NCBI RefSeq assembly: GCF_003112535.1
Contig: NZ_BEWA01000003.1
Location: 372,001 to 436,000 of the forward strand
DNA: 64,000 nucleotides
Origin: Streptomyces rishiriensis
GTDB taxonomy: Bacteria > Actinomycetota > Actinomycetes > Streptomycetales > Streptomycetaceae
Direction: 5' to 3'
The position numbers and the translations under genes were made by a program. This document shows positions 16,424 to 26,479 of this stretch, piece after piece. Position 1 is the first letter of the stretch, and the number at the start of each line of letters is the position of its first letter. Under the pieces are notes generated by a model, which did not search any database, had not been told where the DNA came from, and saw nothing but the letters and a program-made list of their open reading frames with translations.

Positions 16424-17253
16424 ATGGCCGACACCGACGTACCCCTCCAGCCGAGGAAGAAGGGTCTGACCCGGCGGCAGAAGCGCCGCCTCTCGCGGGG
16501 CGCGCAGTACGCCGTCTTCGTCGCCGCCGTGATCGTCTTCGCGGTCTCGGCCGACTGGGGCCGGCTGAGGAACCAGTTCGCCCAGTGGGACATCGCCCGG
16601 CAGATGTTCCCGGACGTCATCACGCTCGCCCTGAAGAACACCGTGCTGTACACGGTGTCCGGTTTCGTGCTGGGCCTGCTGCTCGGTCTGGTCATCGCGC
16701 TCATGCGGCTGTCCTCGGTGGGCCCGTACCGCTGGCTGGCCGGCGTCTACATCGAGATCTTCCGCGGTCTGCCCGCCCTGCTGATCTTCGTCTTCATCGG
16801 GGTGGCGGTGCCGCTCGCCTTCCCCGGCACGGAGATCGTCGGCGGCACCTACGGCAAGGCGGCCCTCGGGCTCGGTCTGATCGGCGCCGCGTACATGGCG
16901 GAGACGTTCCGGGCCGGCATCCAGGCCGTGCCCAAGGGGCAGACGGAGGCCGCCCGCTCGCTGGGCTTCTCACCCGCGCGCGCGATGATCTCGGTCGTCA
17001 TCCCGCAGGCCTTCCGGATCATCCTTCCGCCGCTCACCAACGAGCTGATCATGCTCTTCAAGGACTCCTCCCTGGTCCTGCTCCTCGGAGTGACGCTGGA
17101 GGAGCGCGAACTGTCCAAGTTCGGCCGCGACCTGGCCAGCACGACCGCCAACTCCACGCCGATCCTGGTCGCCGGCCTGTGCTACCTGCTGGTGACCATC
17201 CCGCTCGGCTTCGTCGTGCGGCGTATGGAGGCCAAGGCCCAGGAGGCCGTGAA

Positions 17254-17257
<4 letters not shown>
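16424..17257 (+). CDS. Amino-acid ABC transporter permease
   Basis: A 277-residue inner-membrane permease of the His/Glu/Gln/Arg family. The cytoplasmic N-terminus is basic ([18 protein letters not shown]), followed by several hydrophobic segments ([46 protein letters not shown], and others). The EAA loop that contacts the ATPase reads [20 protein letters not shown]. Only one permease gene is present, so it probably works as a homodimer. ATG 16424 lies 4 bp after the binding-protein stop. Confidence 0.93.
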
Positions 17258-18048
<791 letters not shown>

Positions 18049-18066
18049 CTCACTAAGGTGCCGGAC

Positions 18067-19158
18067 ATGAGCGATCACCCGGTGCTGCATGTGAAGGGCC
18101 GGGTCCTGACCGGACCCGACGACGTCCGCGACGAGCTGTGGGTCGTCGACGGCCGGATCTCCTACGACCGTCCCGTCGGCGCCCGCGACGTGCTCGGCGT
18201 GGAGGGCTGGGCGCTGCCCGGCCTCGTCGACGCCCACTGCCATGTGGGCCTGGGCCCGCACGGCCCGGTCGAGGCGGACGTCGCCGAGAAGCAGGCGCTG
18301 ACCGACCGCGACGCCGGCGCCCTGCTGCTGCGGGACGCCGGCTCGCCCTCGGACACCCGGTGGGTCGACGAACGCGACGACCTCCCGAAGATCGTCAGAG
18401 CGGGCCGGCACATCGCCCGCACCCGCCGTTACCTCCGCGGCTACGCGCACGAGATCGAGCCCGGGGACCTGGTCGCGTACGTCGCCCGGGAGGCCCGGCG
18501 CGGTGACGGCTGGGTCAAGCTGGTCGGCGACTGGATCGACCGCGAGGTGGGCGACCTGACCCCCAGCTGGCCGCGGGAGGCGGCCGAGGCGGCCATCGCC
18601 GAGGCCCACCGGCTGGGCGCGCGGGTCACCGCCCACTGCTTCGCCGAGAACTCGCTGCGCGACCTGGTCGAGTCGGGCATCGACTGCGTCGAGCACGCCA
18701 CGGGACTCACCGAGGACCTGATCCCGCTGTTCGCCGAACGGGGCGTGGCCATCGTCCCGACCCTGGTCAACATCGCGACGTTCCCGGGCCTCGCGGCCGG
18801 CGGCGAGGCGAAGTTCCCGCGCTGGGCCGCCCATATGCGCCGGCTCCACGAACGCCGGTACGACACCGTGCGCAACGCGCACGACGCGGGCATCGCCGTC
18901 TTCGTCGGCACGGACGCCGGCGGCACGCTGCCGCACGGTCTGGTGGCCGCGGAGGTCGCGGAACTGGTGACGGCGGGCATCCCGCCGCTGACGGCGCTCT
19001 CGGCGGCGAGCTGGGGCGCACGCGCGTGGCTCGGACGCCCAGGTCTGGCCGAGGGCGCTCCGGCGGACCTGGTCGTCTACGAGAAGGACCCGCGAGCGGA
19101 CGTCCGGGTGCTGGCGGCGCCGCGCAGGGTGGTCCTGAACGGGAAGGTGGTGGGCTGA
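18067..19158 (+). CDS. Amidohydrolase-superfamily metal-dependent hydrolase
   Basis: A 363-residue TIM-barrel hydrolase. Metal ligands are DAHCHVG (HxH after beta1), the Lys of DGWVKLVGDWID, THE His of VTAHCFAE, the His of CVEHATGL and the Asp of VGTDAGGTLPHG. This is the imidazolonepropionase/prolidase-like subtype with a lysine bridging the metals. ATG 18067 has AAGG 8 nt upstream; a GTG at 18058 is also in frame. It lies 18 bp after the ABC ATPase gene and may be co-transcribed, suggesting hydrolysis of an imported amide or dipeptide-like compound. That link is an inference. Confidence 0.85.
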   Translation: MSDHPVLHVKGRVLTGPDDVRDELWVVDGRISYDRPVGARDVLGVEGWALPGLVDAHCHVGLGPHGPVEADVAEKQALTDRDAGALLLRDAGSPSDTRWVDERDDLPKIVRAGRHIARTRRYLRGYAHEIEPGDLVAYVAREARRGDGWVKLVGDWIDREVGDLTPSWPREAAEAAIAEAHRLGARVTAHCFAENSLRDLVESGIDCVEHATGLTEDLIPLFAERGVAIVPTLVNIATFPGLAAGGEAKFPRWAAHMRRLHERRYDTVRNAHDAGIAVFVGTDAGGTLPHGLVAAEVAELVTAGIPPLTALSAASWGARAWLGRPGLAEGAPADLVVYEKDPRADVRVLAAPRRVVLNGKVVG

Positions 19159-19371
19159 GGGCGGGGGCGCGCGGGGAAGGCGCGCGGACGCGGGGTGCGC
19201 CGGGGTGCGGCAGCGGGGCGAGGGGGGCTGCGGCGAACGTACGTGCCGTTGGAATCGAAGGTGTGTGCGGAAAGCCCACGTTGGAGTGAACTCGCTTCGG
19301 CCCGCTGACCGTTCACCCTTCGTACGTAATTCTTGCGGGGTCCCGAAGCGTCTCTTCTGGGGGTCCCACCC

Positions 19372-20370
19372 TTGAACGGCAGCACCTTCCGCATGCCCGC
19401 ACGCGTCCGTCGCGTCGCCGCCGTCGCGACGGCCACGGCCCTGGCCGCAGGTCCCGCGGCCCTGGCCGGCGCCGACACCGCCCACGCGCGGGGCGGTCAG
19501 GGCCGCGCGAGCGCGTCCGTCCTGCGCACCGGCCTCGACGTGGCCCTGCTCCACAAGACCGTCCACGTCCCGCTCACCGTCTCCCTCGACGAGGTGCACG
19601 CGCCGGGGAGCGCCGGGAAGACGGCGCTCACGGCCGAGCTGGACGGCGTGGCCGGCGGACAGCCCTTCGGCGTCCTGCGCGCCGACGTCGCCGAGGCGAA
19701 GGCGACGGCCGACGAGGAGAAGGCCGAGGCGTCCACCCGCCTCGTGCACGCCCGGCTGCACGTTCCCGGCCTCCCGCTGCTCTCCCTCGTCGAGGTCGGC
19801 ACGGTCACCTCGAAGGCCGTCTGCGAGGCGGGCAGGACCCCGGTCGCCGCCTCCGACGTGCTCGGCTCGGTGACGGTCCTGGGCAGGAAGGTGTCGCTCA
19901 GCGCGGGCGGGGCCACCCATGTGAGGGTTCCGGGCGTGGGAGAGGTCCGGCTGGACCTGTCCCAGCGCGAGACGACCTCCCGCACGGCCGCCGCCACCGC
20001 CCTCGAACTCACCGTCTCCGTCAACCCGTTGAGCCTCGACGTCGCCGAGGTCACCGGCACCCTGACGCTGGCGAGGTCGACCTGCGAGACGCCCGCGGCC
20101 CACGAGCCGGGGCAGGGGCAGGGGCAGGAGCCGGGGCACGGAGAGGGGCAGGCTCAAGGAGAGGGGCAGGGGGCGGGGCCGGCGAAGGGGCCGGCCGCCG
20201 AGCCGGGCGCATCCGCCCCGGCCGCCGACGTCAAGCCCCAGGGCGCGCCCGCCGAGGCGGACCTGGCGCAGACCGGCGGCAGCCCGGCGACCCCGTACGC
20301 GGTGGGCGGCGCGCTGGCGCTGCTGCTCGCGGGCGGAGGAGCCGTGGCACTGGCCCGCCGACGCGGCTGA
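19372..20370 (+). CDS. Cell wall-anchored protein, SCO1860 family, with LAQTG sorting signal
   Basis: About 332 residues. A signal peptide (basic ARVRRVAAVATATALA, cleavage near GADTAHA) is followed by a beta-rich exported domain with HVPLTVSLDEVHAP, VARLHVPGLP-like and TSRTAAATALELTVSV stretches. A Gly/Gln/Glu-rich linker follows, then LAQTG, a hydrophobic segment (ALALLLAGGGAVAL) and ARRRG. LAxTG is the motif recognised by Streptomyces class E sortases, so it should be linked covalently to the wall. TTG 19372 was preferred because homologues begin upstream of the ATG at 19393 and GGGGG lies 8 nt before it; this choice is uncertain. The function of the exported domain is unknown. Confidence 0.85.
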   Translation: MNGSTFRMPARVRRVAAVATATALAAGPAALAGADTAHARGGQGRASASVLRTGLDVALLHKTVHVPLTVSLDEVHAPGSAGKTALTAELDGVAGGQPFGVLRADVAEAKATADEEKAEASTRLVHARLHVPGLPLLSLVEVGTVTSKAVCEAGRTPVAASDVLGSVTVLGRKVSLSAGGATHVRVPGVGEVRLDLSQRETTSRTAAATALELTVSVNPLSLDVAEVTGTLTLARSTCETPAAHEPGQGQGQEPGHGEGQAQGEGQGAGPAKGPAAEPGASAPAADVKPQGAPAEADLAQTGGSPATPYAVGGALALLLAGGGAVALARRRG

Positions 20371-20382
20371 CGGACCGGGCGC

Positions 20383-20418
20383 GGGCAGGCCGCCGGAAGT
20401 CCCCCCGGCGGCCTGCCC
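20383..20418. terminator. Bidirectional hairpin terminator between convergent genes
   Basis: GGGCAGGCCGCCGG (20383-20396) and its exact complement CCGGCGGCCTGCCC (20405-20418) enclose an 8-nt loop. It lies between the convergent wall-protein and cobC genes. There is no T-run, as is common in Streptomyces. Confidence 0.75.
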
Positions 20419-20512
20419 CGCGCCCTCGTCCTCGCCTCGTCCTCGCCTCGGCGGTCCCGGCCTGGCCGTCGCCTCGGCTCCGTTGTTCTCGGGCCGGTTG
20501 TTCTCGGGTCGG

Positions 20513-21583
20513 CTACCGGGCGAGGGCGAGCGCCTGGTCCAGCGCCTGGAGGAAACGATTCACCGTCGTCCGGTCCCGCACCGCCAGCCGCAGCCACTCC
20601 TCGTCGAGGCCCGGGAAGGTGTCCCCCCGCCGGACCGCGAACCCCAGGGTGCGCAGTCGCCGTCGGACGGCGGCGGCCCGGGGCAGCCGGACCAGGACGA
20701 AGGGGCCGTCCGCCGGCCCCACGACCCGCAGCCCGTCGGCGGCGAACTCCTCCAGACCGGCGACCAGATGCGCCCGGTCGGCCGCGACGCGGTGCGCGGC
20801 GTGCCCGGCCTCCGCCAGCGCCTGCGCCCCCATGCACGCCTCCGCCGCCGCCAGCGCCGGCGAGGACACCGGCCACAGCGGCTGCGCCCGCTCCAGCTCC
20901 GCGATCGTCTCCGGAGCGGCGAGGACGTACCCGATCCGCAGCCCCGCAAGACCCCAGGTCTTCGTCAGACTGCGCAGCACGACCAGACCGGGCACGTCCG
21001 TCGCCCCCGCGAGCGCCTCCCGCTCGCCCGGCACCGCGTCCATGAACGCCTCGTCGACCACCAGCGTCCGCCCGGTCCGGGCCAGCCGCCGGACGGCCTG
21101 CGCGGGATGCAGCACCGACGTGGGGTTCGTCGGGTTGCCGATCACCACCAGGTCCGCGCCCTCGGGGACGGCCGCGGGATCCAGCCGGAACCCGTCCTCC
21201 TCCCGCAGCAGCACCCGGTCCACGCTGTGCCCCGCGTCCAGCAGTGCCGCCTCCGGCTCGGTGAACTGCGGATGCACGACGACGGGCCGACGGACCTTCA
21301 GGGCGCGCGCCAGCAGCACGAACGCCTCCGCCGCGCCCGCCGTGAGCAGCACCCGCTCGACGGGCAGCCCGTGCCGGGCCGCGACCGCCGCCCGCGCGGC
21401 CCGCCCGTCCGGGTAGGCCGCCAGTCCGCCGAGGGAGGCGGCGATGCGCTCGCGCAGCCAGCGCGGGGGCGTGTCCGCGCGGACGTTCACGGCGAGGTCG
21501 ACGAGCGCCGAGCCGTCGCCGCGCACCTCCGCGTCCCCGTGGTGGCGCAGGTCGTGCGCCTCGGCGTGCCCCTCAGCGCGCAT
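20513..21583 (-). CDS. cobC: CobC-like PLP enzyme (Rv2231c type, aminopropanol arm)
   Basis: A 356-residue fold-type I aminotransferase-like protein of the cobalamin-linked Rv2231c/CobC group. The PLP lysine is in LRSLTKTWGLAGLRIGYVL and the Asp and Tyr region in VIGNPTNPTSV and LVVDEAFMD. Relatives such as CobD of Salmonella decarboxylate threonine phosphate to (R)-1-amino-2-propanol phosphate, which is attached to cobyric acid. The start overlaps the end of cbiX by 11 bp, so the genes are coupled. It is the last gene of the second cob block. The exact reaction is inferred from family and context. Confidence 0.85.
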   Translation of the reverse strand: MRAEGHAEAHDLRHHGDAEVRGDGSALVDLAVNVRADTPPRWLRERIAASLGGLAAYPDGRAARAAVAARHGLPVERVLLTAGAAEAFVLLARALKVRRPVVVHPQFTEPEAALLDAGHSVDRVLLREEDGFRLDPAAVPEGADLVVIGNPTNPTSVLHPAQAVRRLARTGRTLVVDEAFMDAVPGEREALAGATDVPGLVVLRSLTKTWGLAGLRIGYVLAAPETIAELERAQPLWPVSSPALAAAEACMGAQALAEAGHAAHRVAADRAHLVAGLEEFAADGLRVVGPADGPFVLVRLPRAAAVRRRLRTLGFAVRRGDTFPGLDEEWLRLAVRDRTTVNRFLQALDQALALAR

Positions 21584-22514
21584 GGGAGTGCGAGTGCCCG
21601 TGGTGGTGACCGTCGTGGTGATGTCCGTCGTGGTGATGTCCGTCGTCGTCCGGGTGGAAGTGCGGCTGCTGCGGCATCCCCACCTTGTCCTCGAAGCCCG
21701 GCAGCGCGATCCGGTACACGCACGAGTCGCAGTTCATCCGCAGGTCGCCCTTGACGGCCTCCTCGTACCGCTCCATCACCAGGTCGAGCAGCTCCGGCTC
21801 GGGCCCGATGACGTCCGCCGAGCGCACCTCGACCCCGGGATGCGCGGCCGCCCAGCCCTCGGTCTGCTGCCGCACCCGGTCCGGCAGGATCCCGGTGAAC
21901 AGGAAGTACGGCAGGACGACGATCCGCCGCGCGCCCAGGCGCACGCACCGGTCGAGTCCGCTCGGCACGTCCGGCGCGGCCAGCGACACGAACGCGGTCT
22001 CCACGCCCGCGTACCCGCGTCCCTCCCACAGCAGCCGGGCCGCCTTGTACACCTCGGCGTTGGCGTCCGGGTCCGTCGAACCGCGTCCGACCAGCAGCAC
22101 GGTCACGTCGGCCAGGTCCTCCGGCGTCCGCGCGCCGGCGCCCAGCGCCTCGTCCAGCCGCCGCTCCAGCACGTTCAGCAGCGCCGGGTGCGGGCCCAGC
22201 GGACGCCCGTAGGAGTAGGAGATCCCCGGGTGGCGCTCCTTCTCGCGGGACAGGGCGGCCGGGATGTCGCCCTTGGCGTGTCCGGCGGAGACGAGCATCA
22301 GCGGGACGGCCGCGAAGCGCCGTACGCCGCGCTCCACCAGCTCGGCCACCGCGTCGCCCAGCGGCGGCGGCGAGAGCTCGATGAAGCCGCCCGCGACGGG
22401 CAGTTCGGGATGGCGGCGGCCCAGCTCCCGCACGAAGTCGCGGAACGCCTCGGCTCCGGCCTCGTCGCGGGTGCCATGGCCGGCGATGAGCAGGGCGGGC
22501 GGCGGGGTGGTCAC
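21573..22514 (-). CDS. cbiX: Sirohydrochlorin chelatase CbiX with His-rich tail
   Basis: A 313-residue two-domain (CbiX-long) chelatase. The first half has LLIAGHGTRDEAGAEAFRD and PLMLVSAGHAKGDIP, with metal-binding histidines. The second half repeats the fold, including VTVLLVGRGSTDPDANAEVY and VLPYFLFTGILPDRV. A CxxC (NCDSCVYR) and a C-terminal tail with two HHHDG repeats and more than a dozen histidines follow, as in cobalt-chelating CbiX proteins. It may insert Co(II) or Fe(II) into sirohydrochlorin. Its presence alongside a CobN-type chelatase is notable. Start ATG 22514, 73 bp after cobJ. Confidence 0.9.
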   Translation of the reverse strand: MTTPPPALLIAGHGTRDEAGAEAFRDFVRELGRRHPELPVAGGFIELSPPPLGDAVAELVERGVRRFAAVPLMLVSAGHAKGDIPAALSREKERHPGISYSYGRPLGPHPALLNVLERRLDEALGAGARTPEDLADVTVLLVGRGSTDPDANAEVYKAARLLWEGRGYAGVETAFVSLAAPDVPSGLDRCVRLGARRIVVLPYFLFTGILPDRVRQQTEGWAAAHPGVEVRSADVIGPEPELLDLVMERYEEAVKGDLRMNCDSCVYRIALPGFEDKVGMPQQPHFHPDDDGHHHDGHHHDGHHHGHSHSHAR

Positions 22515-22587
22515 TGTTGCTCCTCGGGATCGGGAAGGGGTGGATGCGGCAGGCGGTCGTGCGCGGGTGCGGCGTGGGGCGGCCGGG

Positions 22588-24303
22588 TCACCGGACCTCC
22601 TCCACGGCGGTTTCCTGCCAGCGGTAGCCGCGGGGCGTCACCATGCGCCCCGCGACGGCGCGGGTCGCGGTGTTGCCCACGGTGACGACCGTCATCATGT
22701 CGACCCAGGCCGGGTCGAGTTCGGCGAGCGTGGTCAGCCTGCTGGTCCCGTCCGGCCGGGACGCGTTGCGCACGACGCCCACCGGAGTGGCCGGCTGCCG
22801 GTGCCCGGCGAGGATCGACAGCGCCTTGGGGAGCTGCCAGTCGCGGCCCCGCGAACGGGGGTTGTAGAAGGTGACCACGAGGTCGGCCTCCGCCGCCGCG
22901 CGCACCCGCCGCTCGATGACCTCCCACGGCGTGTGCAGGTCGGAGAGGCTGATGGACACATGGTCGTGGCCGAGCGGCGCACCGAGGATCGCGCCGGCCG
23001 CGAGCGCGGCCGTCACGCCGGGCACCCCGACCACGTCGATGTCGTCGGACGCCTCGGCGAGCGCGGGGGAGGCCATGGCGTACACGCCCGCGTCGCCGCT
23101 GCCGATCAGCGCGACGGCCTGTCCGCGCCGGGCCTCCTCGACGGCCGTGCGGGCCCGCTCCTCCTCGGCGCCCAGCCCGGACTCCAGGATCCGGGTGCCC
23201 GGCCGCAGCAGGTCGCGGATCTGGTCGACGTACTGGTCGAGCCCGACGAGCACGGCGGCCCGCCGCAGTTCGGCCGTGGCACGCGGGGTGAGCAGATCAC
23301 GGGCGCCGGGTCCGAGCCCGACGACCGCGAGCCGCCCCCGCGCGGGACGCCGTACGACGGCGCAGGTGGCCATCGAGGCGTGTCCGTCCGCCCGCGCCGA
23401 CTTCCGCTTGGGGACGAGGAGTTCACCGCCGCGGGCGAGCGCGGACGCCTCGGCGACCGACGGGGTGCCCACGGCGGCGAGGGGGGCGTCGGAGGGGTTG
23501 GGCACCTCGACCGTCGTCAACTCCTCGGCCGGGTACGTCACGAGGGGCACCGCGAGCCGCGCGGCCGCCTCGACGATGCCGGGCTCCTCGCGCTTGGCGT
23601 CCACCGTGGCGAGCTCGGCGAGGCTGCGCGGGGACAGCCCCGCGTCGCGCAGCGCGCCCCGCACCAGATCGAGCACCTCGTCGACCGGCACGCCCCTGGA
23701 CGCGCCGACGCCGACCACCAGGGACGGCGGTCGCACCAGCACCTCGCCGTCGGCGGGTTCGACCGCGCGGTCCGTCAGCCGGACGGCCGGCATGCCCGGC
23801 GTGCGGGCCTGCGCCGCGAAGGGCAGCGCCGGCAGCGGCCACGCCGTCTCGGCGTCCAGCGCGACCGGCTCCCCGTCCAGCAGGGCCCGTGTCACGCCGG
23901 CCACATCGCCCTCCACCGGCAGACCGAGGGTGTCCAGACCGGGGACGCCCACCGCGTCCGTGGCCGTGGTCACCACGGGCTCCGCGCCCAGCAACCCGCC
24001 CACCGACACGGCGAGTTCGTTGGCGCCGCCGCCGTGGCCGCCGACCAGCGAGACGGCGAACCGCCCGGCCTCGTCGACGCACACCACGCCCGGGTCGGAC
24101 GCCTTGTCGGACAGCAGGGGCGCGACGAGCCGGACGACCGCGCCCGTCGCGAGGAAGCACACGAGCTGCTCGCACTCCGCGAACGCCCGCCGCACGGCGT
24201 CGCCCACGGGTCCGTCGTACACCCGGGTGCGGTCCGGCCAAGCCGCGGCCAGCCGGTCGCGTGCCGCCGCGCCCGCCGCGGTGGCGGAGATGAGGCCGAT
24301 CAC
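22588..24303 (-). CDS. cobJ: CbiG-CobJ fusion: cobalt-precorrin-5A hydrolase / precorrin-3B C17-methyltransferase
   Basis: A 571-residue fusion. Residues ~1-310 are CbiG-like: GLISATAAGAAARDRLA, VCFLATGAVVRLVAPLL, VSLVGGHGGGANELA, and the C-terminal CbiG core SLVVGVGASRGVPVDEVLDL. Residues ~330-571 are a CobJ/CbiH tetrapyrrole methyltransferase: GRLAVVGLGPGARDLLTPRA, VALIGSGDAGVYAMASPALA and VVTFYNPRSRGRDWQL. The enzyme performs C17 methylation with ring contraction; the CbiG part opens the delta-lactone in the cobalt-early route. ATG 24303 overlaps the cobL stop by 4 bp. The fusion is common in actinobacteria. Confidence 0.93.
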   Translation of the reverse strand: MIGLISATAAGAAARDRLAAAWPDRTRVYDGPVGDAVRRAFAECEQLVCFLATGAVVRLVAPLLSDKASDPGVVCVDEAGRFAVSLVGGHGGGANELAVSVGGLLGAEPVVTTATDAVGVPGLDTLGLPVEGDVAGVTRALLDGEPVALDAETAWPLPALPFAAQARTPGMPAVRLTDRAVEPADGEVLVRPPSLVVGVGASRGVPVDEVLDLVRGALRDAGLSPRSLAELATVDAKREEPGIVEAAARLAVPLVTYPAEELTTVEVPNPSDAPLAAVGTPSVAEASALARGGELLVPKRKSARADGHASMATCAVVRRPARGRLAVVGLGPGARDLLTPRATAELRRAAVLVGLDQYVDQIRDLLRPGTRILESGLGAEEERARTAVEEARRGQAVALIGSGDAGVYAMASPALAEASDDIDVVGVPGVTAALAAGAILGAPLGHDHVSISLSDLHTPWEVIERRVRAAAEADLVVTFYNPRSRGRDWQLPKALSILAGHRQPATPVGVVRNASRPDGTSRLTTLAELDPAWVDMMTVVTVGNTATRAVAGRMVTPRGYRWQETAVEEVR

Positions 24304-25565
24304 TGGGCAACTCCTTCATGGTTCACGGGATTCGAGCCGGCGGGGTTCCGGTGCCCCCACAGCAGGAAGACGGGATTGGCCGCGGCGAGCCGGGTCACGT
24401 CGCCCGGCAGCGGCGCCAGCCGCGAGGACTGCAGCAACACCCCGTCGCAGCCGAACCCGGCGCCGGTCAGCGCGGCGCGCACCGCGGGCACCCGGTCCAG
24501 CGCGGCCAGGGCGACCACGACCGTGCGCCGGGCCCGCCGCGCGCACACCTCCACGACGGCGGACAGCTCGTGGCCGCCCCCGCCGACGAACACGGCGTCG
24601 GGATCGTCGAGCCCGGTCAGCGCGTCCGGCGCCGTGCCGTGCACCACGTGCACGTCGACGCCGTGGGCGGCCGCGTTGGCGCGCACGCGCTCCACCCCGT
24701 CCGCCGCCTTCTCGACGGCGCTGACGGCGGCGCCGAGCCGCGCGCACTCCACGGCCACCGACCCGGAGCCGGAGCCGACGTCCCAGACCAGCTCGCCGGG
24801 GCGCGGTCCGAGCCGGGCCAGGGCCAGCGCCCGCACCTCGAACTTGGTGATCATCGAGTCGCGGTGCGCGAAGTCGCCCTCGGCCAGCGCCCACCCGGCG
24901 GGCGCGGGCGCGGGCCCGGCGAGCGTGCGGGCGGGGCCGGGCGTCCGCGTCTCGTCCAGGCACAGCACGACGCTCACCGCCGTTCCCCAGTCGCGTCCGG
25001 CGGCCTCGGCGGGCGAGACCCGCTCCAGGCGCTCGCGCCCGGGGTCGCCCAGCGCCTCGGCCACGACGAGCGTCCGGTCGGGCGCGCTGCGCGCGAGGGC
25101 CGCGCCCAGCTCGGCGGGCCCGGCGCCCGGCCCGGTCAGCACGGCCGTCTTCGGGTGCGCCCGGCAGATGTTCACGGCCGTCCGCGGATCCCGCCCGTGC
25201 GCGCTGACGACCACGGCGTCGTCCCAGGTCAGTCCGAGCCGTGCGAAGGCGGCCGCCACCGAGGAGACGCCGGGCCGGACATCGAGCCGCCGCGGCCCGA
25301 ACCGCTCGGCCAGCGCCCGCACGATGCCGAAGAACCCGGGGTCGCCCGAGGCGAGCACGACCACGCGCCGCTCCGTGTCGACGTACGCCTCCATGGCGTC
25401 CAGGGCCGGCGCCAGCGGGCCGAGCACGATCCGCTTCGCGGACGCGGGCAGCTCCACGGCGTCCAGATGCCGGCGCCCGCCCACGACGAGCTCGGCCCCG
25501 GCCAGCGCGTCGGCGGGGACGGGCGCGCCCGTCCCCGCGCCGACCACCGTGATCGGACGGCTCAT
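24300..25565 (-). CDS. cobL: Precorrin-6Y C5,15-methyltransferase (decarboxylating), CbiE-CbiT type
   Basis: A 421-residue bifunctional enzyme. The N-terminal CbiE-like domain (to ~205) has ITVVGAGTGAPVPADALAGA, VVLASGDPGFFGIVRAL and VVSAHGRDPRTAVNICRAHP. The C-terminal CbiT domain is a Rossmann methyltransferase with ITKFEVRALALARLGPRPG, ELVWDVGSGSGSVAVECARL and DAVFVGGGGHEL. It methylates C5 and C15 and decarboxylates the ring C acetate. Its ATG at 25565 overlaps the cobM stop and its own stop overlaps cobJ by 4 bp, so three genes are coupled. Confidence 0.95.
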   Translation of the reverse strand: MSRPITVVGAGTGAPVPADALAGAELVVGGRRHLDAVELPASAKRIVLGPLAPALDAMEAYVDTERRVVVLASGDPGFFGIVRALAERFGPRRLDVRPGVSSVAAAFARLGLTWDDAVVVSAHGRDPRTAVNICRAHPKTAVLTGPGAGPAELGAALARSAPDRTLVVAEALGDPGRERLERVSPAEAAGRDWGTAVSVVLCLDETRTPGPARTLAGPAPAPAGWALAEGDFAHRDSMITKFEVRALALARLGPRPGELVWDVGSGSGSVAVECARLGAAVSAVEKAADGVERVRANAAAHGVDVHVVHGTAPDALTGLDDPDAVFVGGGGHELSAVVEVCARRARRTVVVALAALDRVPAVRAALTGAGFGCDGVLLQSSRLAPLPGDVTRLAAANPVFLLWGHRNPAGSNPVNHEGVAQ

Positions 25566-26380
25566 GTGCTCGCACCCCGCGAGCGCAGGGCCCGGCGAGC
25601 CTCCGGGTCCGCCTTGCGATGGCCGTGGAAGTGACCGGGGTGGTACAGGTGCGAGCGGGTGCCGTGCGCGTCCAGGGCCGGGCCGACCAGGAAGAGGGTG
25701 TGCTTCCAGAGCTTGTGCTCCTTCACCGTCTCCTCCAGCGTCCCGATCGTGCACGTCACGACGAGTTCCTCCGGCCAGGTCGCCTGGTGGGCGACGACGA
25801 CCGGGGTGGAGGTCGGATAGCCGCCCTCCAGCAGCTCCCGCACGAGCTGCCCGCTGCGCGCGGCGGACAGGAAGACGGCCATCGTGGTGCCGTGCTTGGC
25901 GAACTCGCGCACCTCCTCGCCCGGCGGCATCGGCGTCTTGCCGCCGCCGAGCCGGGTGAGGACGACGGACTGGGCGACCTCGGGGATCGTCAGCTCGCGT
26001 CGGGCGATCGCGGCGACGGCCGAGAAGGAGGAGACGCCGGGGACGATCTCGGTCGCGAGGCCGATCTCCTCGCAGCGGTCGAGCTGCTCCTGCGTGCCGC
26101 CCCACAGCGCCGGGTCCCCGGAGTGGATGCGGGCGACCTTCAGCCCCTCGGAGCGCGCCCGCTCGTACACGGCCACCACGTCCTCCAGGGACATCGTCGC
26201 CGAGTCGAGGATCTCCGCGCCCTCCCGTGCGTGCGTGAGGACCTCCGCCTGCACCAGGCTCGCGGCCCAGATCACGACGTCGGCCTCGGCGATGGCGCGC
26301 GCGGCGCGGAACGTCAGCAGGTCGGCGGCGCCGGGGCCGGCGCCGACGAAGGTCACCTTGCCGGTGGGGGCATCGGCCAT
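25562..26380 (-). CDS. cobM: Precorrin-4 C11-methyltransferase
   Basis: A 272-residue tetrapyrrole methyltransferase of the CobM/CbiF family. KVTFVGAGPGAADLLTFRAA is the SAM-site opening; IHSGDPALWGGTQEQLDRC, VPGVSSFSAVAAIARRELT and VVVAHQATWPEELVVTCTIG are family blocks. It methylates C11 of precorrin-4. ATG 26380 was chosen over ATG 26398 because GAGAGG lies about 10 nt upstream. It opens the second cob block and diverges from the ZIP gene across 99 bp; no riboswitch fits in that gap. GGTTCGAATCC near the start resembles a tRNA T-arm but no tRNA is present. Confidence 0.95.
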   Translation of the reverse strand: MADAPTGKVTFVGAGPGAADLLTFRAARAIAEADVVIWAASLVQAEVLTHAREGAEILDSATMSLEDVVAVYERARSEGLKVARIHSGDPALWGGTQEQLDRCEEIGLATEIVPGVSSFSAVAAIARRELTIPEVAQSVVLTRLGGGKTPMPPGEEVREFAKHGTTMAVFLSAARSGQLVRELLEGGYPTSTPVVVAHQATWPEELVVTCTIGTLEETVKEHKLWKHTLFLVGPALDAHGTRSHLYHPGHFHGHRKADPEARRALRSRGAST

Positions 26381-26479
26381 GGGTTCGAATCCTCTCATAA
26401 CGGGCTTTGTGCTGCTTTCCCGGTGTCAGCGGGCGGCGCGGATGTGCGCGAACGGGGGTCGATCGGATAGCAAGGGCCT

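Noticed and set aside
22264..25959. 1231-codon open frame antisense to cobJ, cobL and cobM
   Set aside because: Low-complexity Ser/Arg/Ala translation with no domain; the minus-strand genes overlap by ATGA and match known families.
26340..26400. GGTTCGAATCC resembling a tRNA T-arm near the cobM start
   Set aside because: No acceptor stem, D-arm or anticodon arm can be fitted around it, and it lies within and just before the cobM coding sequence.
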